Of a DNA stretch of 22,272 nucleotides, positions 18,126 through 22,272 are shown piece after piece. The position numbers and the translations under genes are program-made. This stretch comes from Mycobacterium sp. Lineage in GTDB: Bacteria > Actinomycetota > Actinomycetes > Mycobacteriales > Mycobacteriaceae. Where the stretch lies: contig JAHFVB010000011.1 in assembly GCA_023264755.1 (NCBI GenBank), positions 1 through 22,272 of the forward strand, given 5' to 3'. Position 1 is the first letter of the stretch, and every line of letters starts with the position of its first letter. The notes beneath the pieces were generated by a model. That model did not search any database. It saw nothing but the letters and a program-made list of their open reading frames with translations, and had not been told where the DNA came from.

Positions 18126-18196
18126 CACGAGCCTCCTGAATAGATGGGCCACTCATCCGCCGGGGGTGGGGACGATGCGCCACTGATGCAACCGTG

Positions 18197-18208
18197 TGAG
18201 CTAGCTCA
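18197..18208. promoter_or_regulatory. Palindrome TGAGCTAGCTCA upstream of mimA
   Basis: This is a perfect 12-bp palindrome 72-83 bp before the mimA TTG. Its half-sites are the same TGAG/CTCA words as in the two adjacent TCTCA-N3-TGAGA elements but in the opposite order. It may be a secondary regulator contact or a site for another factor near the mimA promoter. Confidence 0.4.
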
Positions 18209-18212
18209 AATC

Positions 18213-18229
18213 CGTCTCACTCTGAGACG
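18213..18229. promoter_or_regulatory. Probable MimR operator 1
   Basis: CGTCTCA-CTC-TGAGACG is a perfect 7-bp-arm inverted repeat, 88 bp upstream of the mimA start. It shares the core TCTCA-N3-TGAGA with the second site 69 bp away (centre to centre). The position upstream of a divergent promoter and the recurrence of the core support binding by the Fis-type helix-turn-helix regulator encoded next door. Confidence 0.7.
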
Positions 18230-18283
18230 AACGTCACATCGGGTCGCCCGTGCGATCACGGTCGGCGGAGCGTCGGGGTGGAT

Positions 18284-18296
18284 TCTCAAATTGAGA
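18284..18296. promoter_or_regulatory. Probable MimR operator 2
   Basis: TCTCA-AAT-TGAGA is a perfect inverted repeat with the same core and spacing as operator 1. It lies 67 bp upstream of the mimR GTG and about 22 bp before a -10-like TAAACT (18319-18324), so occupancy could also control mimR itself. Confidence 0.7.
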
Positions 18297-18362
18297 CGAC
18301 GCAACCGCACGGCCTGCCTAAACTGCGGGTTGCAGCCCTTCCAGACCAGAGGTACAGCCACC

Positions 18363-20114
18363 GTGGTCAACGATGCCGACACAGCCGTCGGCACGAGGCG
18401 CGCCCGAGAACAGTTCCTGACTGCCGGCGCGTTGAGTGTCGGCACCGTGGCACCCAGCGTGCTCAGTTCATGGCGGCGGTCGCGCGATCTTCAGGTGCAT
18501 CCGGACCGCGTGGAGTTGCCCTACCTGCGCGACCCGGATACCGACACTCCCCTGACCCATGCGGCCGCCCCGGTGCTGCGGCGCATCGCCGAGGATCTGT
18601 CGGCCCAAGCCGTCAGCGTGGTGCTGACGTCGGCCGACGGCCTGGTCCTGCATCGGATCGCGGCGGACGCCCAGATCGAGCGGATGCTCGACGACGTCCA
18701 CCTGGCCAGGGGTTATAGCTATGCCGAGGAGTTCGCGGGCACCAACGGCATCGGGACCACCCTGGAGACGGGGCAACCGGCCTTCATCCGTGGCAGCGAG
18801 CACTACGTGGGGACGCTGAGCCAGTTGGCGTGTGCGGGATCGCCGATCCGCGAACCCGTCACCAAGCGCATCCTCGGCGTGATCGACCTGACGTGCTGGG
18901 CCAGTCAGGCCGATCCCCTGCTCTTCGTGCTGGCCAAGAGCGCGGGCAGCCAGATCGAGGATCGCATCCGGGCGATGAACAACGAGACCGAGACCGCGCT
19001 GCTCGACGCCTATCTGCAGCAGAGCCGGCGCTATCCGGCCGGCGTGCTGGCGCTCGGCGGCGACGTCGTGCTGATGAATCCCTATCTGCGGCAATCCCTG
19101 AACGCCGCCGACCAGACCGCGCTGCTGGACCACGCCGCCGAGCTGAGGCGCTCGGCGTTCGCCGCGACGGCCGTGGCCACCCTGCCCAGCGGTACCTCGG
19201 TGAAGATCTCGACCGCCGAGCGCATTGCCGTCGGGGTCCGCAACGACAGCATCGTCTTCCACGTGTCACTTCACGTGACCGCGAGCGTCCCGGTCCGCAG
19301 CGCGCAGCCGATCCCCCGATTGGCCGGCCGGAGCAGCTCCTTCCGGCGTAGCTGCCAGCAGGTCGAACGCTGCTACCGCGACCGCGAATGGGTGGTGATC
19401 GAGGGGGAACGTGGTTCGGGGCGGACCCGCCTCGGCCAGGCAGTGGCCCAGTTCGTCAGCCCCGAGCGCACCATTCGCGTGCTGCGGGCCGAATCGTTCG
19501 ACACGGCAGAGGCCTTCGTCGGCGAGTTCGAGGCGGAGACCGACGGCGAGGACTTCGCCGTGATCGTCGCCAACGTCGACGAGCTTCCCGACGACGCGTT
19601 CGAACCGCTGGCCGCCGTCCTGCAACTGCGTGCGGGCCACGGTTGGATCGCCGCAACGACGAGCACCGACCGCAATTCGCCGTTGGTGGACATGCTGATC
19701 TTTCCCTTCTTCACCCATACGGTCACCGTCCCGGCGCTGCGGCACCGGATCGAGGACTTGACCGAACTGGTGCCCATGCTGCTCAACGAACTGACCCGCG
19801 GCGAGGTCGGGATGGACCGCGAGGCGATGCGGCAACTCGGCAAGTTGCCGTGGTCTGGCAACATCACTCAGCTTCGAAACGTGTTGGCCGAAGCGGTATC
19901 CCGGCAGCGGTCCGGCGTGATCGGCATCGACGGACTGCCCGCCGAGTGTCGTTCGATCACCCGACGCAAGCTGACCCGGCTGGAGGCCATGGAGCGCGAC
20001 GCGATCGTGCGCAGCTTGTCGGAGAACGACGGCAACAAGGCCGACGCCGCGGAGGCGCTGGGCATGTCGCGCGCCACCATCTACCGCAAGATCAGAGACT
20101 TCGGCATCGCCTAG
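18363..20114 (+). CDS. mimR: MimR: AcoR-like transcriptional activator of the mim operon
   Basis: This is a 583-residue regulator. Residues about 25-45 (GTVAPSVLSSWRRSRDL) and a GAF-like sensor (about 66-205) with FAGTNGIGTTLETGQP match the AcoR-type family. The central AAA+ region (about 325-500) is degenerate: a Walker-A-like GERGSGRTRL (348-357), a Walker-B-like FAVIVANVDEL (398-408) and LPWSGNITQLRNVL are present. The GAFTGA loop needed for sigma-54 contact is missing. The C-terminus is a Fis-type HTH (about 555-583, NKADAAEALGMSRATIYRK). In M. smegmatis and M. goodii, MimR is the acetone-responsive activator of mimABCD (established knowledge). GTG 18363 is preferred over ATG 18144, which would place the operators inside the coding region; AGAGG lies about 11 nt upstream. 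Confidence 0.9.
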   Translation: MVNDADTAVGTRRAREQFLTAGALSVGTVAPSVLSSWRRSRDLQVHPDRVELPYLRDPDTDTPLTHAAAPVLRRIAEDLSAQAVSVVLTSADGLVLHRIAADAQIERMLDDVHLARGYSYAEEFAGTNGIGTTLETGQPAFIRGSEHYVGTLSQLACAGSPIREPVTKRILGVIDLTCWASQADPLLFVLAKSAGSQIEDRIRAMNNETETALLDAYLQQSRRYPAGVLALGGDVVLMNPYLRQSLNAADQTALLDHAAELRRSAFAATAVATLPSGTSVKISTAERIAVGVRNDSIVFHVSLHVTASVPVRSAQPIPRLAGRSSSFRRSCQQVERCYRDREWVVIEGERGSGRTRLGQAVAQFVSPERTIRVLRAESFDTAEAFVGEFEAETDGEDFAVIVANVDELPDDAFEPLAAVLQLRAGHGWIAATTSTDRNSPLVDMLIFPFFTHTVTVPALRHRIEDLTELVPMLLNELTRGEVGMDREAMRQLGKLPWSGNITQLRNVLAEAVSRQRSGVIGIDGLPAECRSITRRKLTRLEAMERDAIVRSLSENDGNKADAAEALGMSRATIYRKIRDFGIA

Positions 20115-20119
20115 CAAAC

Positions 20120-20141
20120 CGCGCATTCCCTGAGAATCGCG
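20120..20141 (+). terminator. Possible hairpin after mimR
   Basis: CGCG(C)ATTC and GAATCGCG form an 8-bp stem with one bulged C and a 5-nt loop, beginning 6 nt after the mimR stop. No T-run follows, so termination efficiency is uncertain. Confidence 0.4.
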
Positions 20142-20161
20142 TGTGGAAAATGGCGCTTCGT

Positions 20162-20177
20162 ATACCTGGAGGGGTAT
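20162..20177. promoter_or_regulatory. ATACC-N6-GGTAT palindrome, CsoR/CstR-type operator
   Basis: ATACCTGGAGGGGTAT lies 60 bp upstream of the YeeE/YedE-type gene. ATACC/GGTAT half-sites with a G/C-rich centre are characteristic of CsoR-family repressors (copper CsoR/RicR, persulfide-sensing CstR). A second half-site-like GGAGGTAT follows at 20181-20188. A sulfur transporter behind such a site favours persulfide/sulfite control over copper control; this is inference. Confidence 0.55.
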
Positions 20178-20236
20178 TACGGAGGTATGCCGATTTCTTG
20201 TCCCCCCACCCCCTCGACCGACCGCGGAGCCCCACT

Positions 20237-21502
20237 ATGACCGGGGTCACCGCTCCACTCTGGGTCGCGTTGCCGATCGGCGCCGCCTTCGGCGTGATCG
20301 CGGGCATGTGGGGAATCGGCAACCCCGAGACCGTCATTCGCACTGCCCGCCTGGTCGACCGGTTGGTCCTTGGCTGCTTCTTGTTCGTGACGGCAGTGGG
20401 CTCGGTCCTGCTCTACGGCCTGCACACGTTCGGGGTGCCGCTGCACTTCGCCCCCAAACCGCTCTACGTCTTCGGCATCATCGTCGGGGGCGTGCTCTTC
20501 GGCGCCGGAGCCGCCATCAGCGGCTACTTCCCCGGCACGGCACTGATCGCGCTCGGCGAAGGCCGGCGCGACGCGCTGGCCGCGATCCCGGGCGGGCTGC
20601 TTGGAGCGGCCGCGTGGACGGCGCTGTTCGGAACGCCCTTGGGCCACTGGCTGACCACCACCGCCAACTTCGGCGGAATCGTGGCCGGCGGGCACCTCCA
20701 CGATCCGGCCACGGGCCGAATGCTGGCCATCGCGATCGGCTACGCGATAGTGGCCTTGACACTGCTGAAGTACTTGCCGCGCTTTCGCGGTGGCGAGCGC
20801 TGTTGCCTTCGCGAGCTCCGCGGGTCGCCGAACTCCGCCTCCGCACTCGACAACCGCATGAAGGGCGACACCATTGCGTTCCTGTACGAGGGCGCGCTGC
20901 AACGGCCCGGCCGGCGGAGCACGTGGTTCGAGCGGGCCTGCCGCGAGCAGGTGGCGCACCCCGCCTTCTTCGCCCGCACGATCACCGCGGTGGGCATCGG
21001 GGTGGCCACGCTCACGGTGCTCTCGATATTCCTGCGCCAACCGTTCGGCCAGTCCACCACCTATTCGTGGGTGGTCGGCGAGCTGTTCATGCCCGATTCC
21101 GCCTACTCCCGCCAGGTCATCCACGGCATCGGCTGGGAACCGTTCAGCGACCTCGGGGTGCTGGTCGGGGCCTTCCTCGCCGCCTACTTCATCAGCCGCC
21201 GCTTCACCGGGTTCCGACCCGTCGTCCCGCCGTCCTGGCGCAACCGGTTCGGACCCGGACAGGGCAAGCGCGCGGTCGCGGTGTTCATCGGCTCGTTTCT
21301 GACCCTGTTCGGCGCCAGGATGGCCGGCGGGTGCACGAGCGGCCACATCCTCAGCGGCGGCATCCAACTGTCGGTGAGCGCCTGGGTGTTCGCCGGCTCG
21401 GTGCTGGCGGCGATGTTCGTCACCGCCCGGCTCGTCTACCGGGATGCGAACTGGCTGATCACCCCTGCGGAGGACGAGCAGGTGACGGTCGCCGCGGCGT
21501 AG
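20237..21502 (+). CDS. YeeE/YedE family (DUF395) sulfur-compound transporter
   Basis: This is a 421-residue polytopic membrane protein with about ten hydrophobic segments in two halves, separated by a polar cytoplasmic-like section (RFRGGERCCLRELRG ... REQVAHP, about 180-245). The C-terminal half carries the family signature GARMAGGCTSGHILSGG with its conserved Cys (about 366). The equivalent N-terminal site reads AISGYFPGTAL, with Phe98 where many relatives have Cys. Family members such as YeeE/TsuA take up thiosulfate through cysteine relays; others are linked to sulfite/persulfide handling. ATG 20237 has GGAG 8 nt upstream; the longer frame that continues back into mimR is a shadow. Cargo and direction are not determinable here. 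Confidence 0.85.
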   Translation: MTGVTAPLWVALPIGAAFGVIAGMWGIGNPETVIRTARLVDRLVLGCFLFVTAVGSVLLYGLHTFGVPLHFAPKPLYVFGIIVGGVLFGAGAAISGYFPGTALIALGEGRRDALAAIPGGLLGAAAWTALFGTPLGHWLTTTANFGGIVAGGHLHDPATGRMLAIAIGYAIVALTLLKYLPRFRGGERCCLRELRGSPNSASALDNRMKGDTIAFLYEGALQRPGRRSTWFERACREQVAHPAFFARTITAVGIGVATLTVLSIFLRQPFGQSTTYSWVVGELFMPDSAYSRQVIHGIGWEPFSDLGVLVGAFLAAYFISRRFTGFRPVVPPSWRNRFGPGQGKRAVAVFIGSFLTLFGARMAGGCTSGHILSGGIQLSVSAWVFAGSVLAAMFVTARLVYRDANWLITPAEDEQVTVAAA

Positions 21503-21516
21503 GCCTCGACTCCATG

Positions 21517-21555
21517 AAAACAGCCCTTCACCTGGGCGAGCAGGTGAAGGGCTGT
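21517..21555 (-). terminator. Intrinsic terminator after tRNA-Ser
   Basis: ACAGCCCTTCACCTG (21520-21534) pairs perfectly with CAGGTGAAGGGCTGT (21541-21555), a 15-bp stem with a 6-nt loop. On the minus strand it is followed by a TTTT run (21517-21520). It starts at the last base of the tRNA's encoded CCA. It may also stop transcripts coming from the YeeE/YedE gene on the plus strand, although there is no T-run on that side. Confidence 0.9.
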
Positions 21556-21645
21556 GGCGGTGGCGGAGGGATTTGAACCCTCGGACGGGGGTTACCCGTC
21601 ACACGCTTTCGAGGCGTGCTCCTTAGGCCGCTCGGACACGCCACC
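21555..21645 (-). tRNA. tRNA-Ser (anticodon CGA), CCA encoded
   Basis: The gene has a 7-bp acceptor stem GGTGGCG/CGCCACC, D-arm TCCGAGCGGCCTAAGGA, and anticodon stem-loop CACGC-CTCGAAA-GCGTG with anticodon CGA. The long variable arm GACGGGTAACCCCCGTC is typical of class II serine tRNAs, and the T-arm is GAGGGTTCAAATCCCTC. The discriminator is G at 21558, and CCA is encoded at 21555-21557. It reads UCG codons. A -10-like TAAGCT (minus strand, 21653-21658) lies 7 bp before the mature 5' end. Confidence 0.96.
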
Positions 21646-21709
21646 GCGGGCGAGCTTACCGGGGGCGGGCCGCCGGCCATAATCGCCTGGTCACGCCCAA
21701 GGACGAGGC

Positions 21710-22159
21710 TCAGCGCTGGCGGGCGAAGAACTCCTCCAGCGGCTTGGCGCAGGCTTCGGCCAGCACCCCGCCACGCACCTGCGGCCGGTGGGTCAGCCGC
21801 CGGTCGCGCACCACGTCCCACAGCGATCCGACGGCTCCGGTCTTGGGCTCCCACGCGCCGAATACCAGCCGGCCCACCCGGGCCATCACCAGCGCGCCCG
21901 CGCACATCGTGCAGGGTTCGACGGTCACCGCCAGGGTCGCGCCCTCCAGCCGCCAGCCGTCCCCGGCCACCCGGGCAGCCGCGCGCAACGCCAGGATCTC
22001 GGCGTGCGCGGTCGGGTCCCCGAGCTCTTCGCGCGCGTTGGCGGCGCGGGCCAGTTCGGTGCCGTCGGCGGCGACGACGACCGCGCCGATCGGCACGTCA
22101 CGCGGGTCGGCCGCCGCGGCCGCTTCCAGCGCAAGGCCGATGAGCTGCTCGTCGGTCAC
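21710..22159 (-). CDS. tadA: tRNA-specific adenosine deaminase TadA
   Basis: This 149-residue zinc deaminase converts A34 to inosine in tRNA-Arg(ACG), so that one tRNA reads CGU, CGC and CGA. The deaminase signature is complete: HAE with His52 (zinc ligand) and Glu54 (proton shuttle), and PCTMC with Cys83 and Cys86. DVPIGAVVV (21-29), MARVGRLVFGAWEPKTGAVGS and the EEFFARQR end are typical. It starts with GTG at 22159, whose last two bases and the following A form the upstream gene's TGA (GTGA overlap), showing coupling to the TadA-associated protein. A serine tRNA gene follows on the same strand after 64 bp. Confidence 0.95.
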   Translation of the reverse strand: MTDEQLIGLALEAAAAADPRDVPIGAVVVAADGTELARAANAREELGDPTAHAEILALRAAARVAGDGWRLEGATLAVTVEPCTMCAGALVMARVGRLVFGAWEPKTGAVGSLWDVVRDRRLTHRPQVRGGVLAEACAKPLEEFFARQR

Positions 22160-22272
22160 CGATCGAGTTTGTCCAGCACCGCCGACAGTTCGTCACCGAA
22201 GCCCATTTCCTGGGCGATCCGAGCCAGCTGCTCGTCGGCGTACTCGTCGTCGGCGAGGATGACCCCCAGCAC
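22156..22272 (-). CDS. tRNA adenosine deaminase-associated protein, C-terminal part (partial)
   Basis: The minus-strand frame enters from the right edge and ends with TGA at 22156-22158, giving 38 residues: LADDEYADEQLARIAQEM and FGDELSAVLDKLDR are visible. This acidic C-terminus directly upstream of tadA matches the small actinobacterial tRNA adenosine deaminase-associated family, whose function is unknown. The stop overlaps the tadA GTG by 3 bases. Confidence 0.75.
   Translation of the reverse strand: MLGVILADDEYADEQLARIAQEMGFGDELSAVLDKLDR

Noticed and set aside
16386..18143. Plus-strand frame of 585 residues opposite mimA
   Set aside because: mimA carries all six diiron ligands; the opposite frame is a GC-driven shadow.
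18144..18362. 73-codon N-terminal extension of MimR from ATG 18144
   Set aside because: It would put both operator palindromes inside coding sequence, adds Arg-rich residues unlike AcoR-type proteins, and overlaps the mimA promoter region.
19388..20236. Upstream extension of the YeeE/YedE frame into mimR
   Set aside because: It overlaps the conserved C-terminal half of MimR; the membrane protein begins properly at 20237 behind GGAG.
20177..21367. Minus-strand frame opposite the YeeE/YedE gene
   Set aside because: No domain or start signal, while the plus frame has membrane segments and a family signature.

Overview
The window is a high-GC actinobacterial chromosome segment, most likely Mycobacterium/Mycolicibacterium. 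The evidence is the strong G/C third-position bias, GTG and TTG starts, a complete mimABCD-type binuclear iron monooxygenase cluster with its own chaperonin and regulator, small secreted peptides, DUF2252 and the TadA-associated protein. Most of it is tightly packed housekeeping and accessory metabolism. I found no integrase, transposase, phage gene or CRISPR array.

Left part (1-7860): the 3' end of an unrecognised gene, an SDR oxidoreductase, a convergent aldehyde dehydrogenase/DUF1622 pair, a 55-residue secreted peptide divergent from a TVP38-type membrane protein, a secreted PHB-depolymerase-like esterase (LpqC type), a 314-bp gene-free stretch with two clear inverted repeats, a DUF2252 protein, and a divergent threonine aldolase-like PLP enzyme.

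Middle (7857-11741): an OmpR-type two-component system (kinase and regulator overlapping by one base) divergent from three genes that look like one extracytoplasmic redox unit: a small secreted protein, a Tat-exported catalase-family peroxidase and a cytochrome b561. The arrangement suggests that the two-component system controls a haem peroxidase module. That is inference from layout.

Centre of interest (11761-20114): mimA (diiron hydroxylase large subunit), mimB (reductase), mimC (hydroxylase small subunit), mimD (coupling protein), an unrecognised 112-residue ORF and a dedicated GroEL-like chaperonin (MimG), all on the minus strand. The AcoR-like activator gene mimR is divergent from them. 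The control region holds two matching TCTCA-N3-TGAGA palindromes and a third palindrome with reversed half-sites. A 14-bp-arm hairpin starts 5 nt after the mimA stop. The diiron ligands of MimA are all present at a constant 17-residue offset from the methane monooxygenase MmoX ligands. The amidohydrolase and alcohol dehydrogenase genes often found in propane monooxygenase clusters are absent here. MimR lacks the sigma-54 GAFTGA loop, and MimG has a divergent apical domain and no GGM tail.

Right end (20115-22272): a YeeE/YedE-type sulfur-compound transporter preceded by an ATACC-N6-GGTAT palindrome of the CsoR/CstR type, a strong intrinsic terminator, tRNA-Ser(CGA), tRNA adenosine deaminase TadA, and the 3' end of the TadA-associated protein gene translationally coupled to it.
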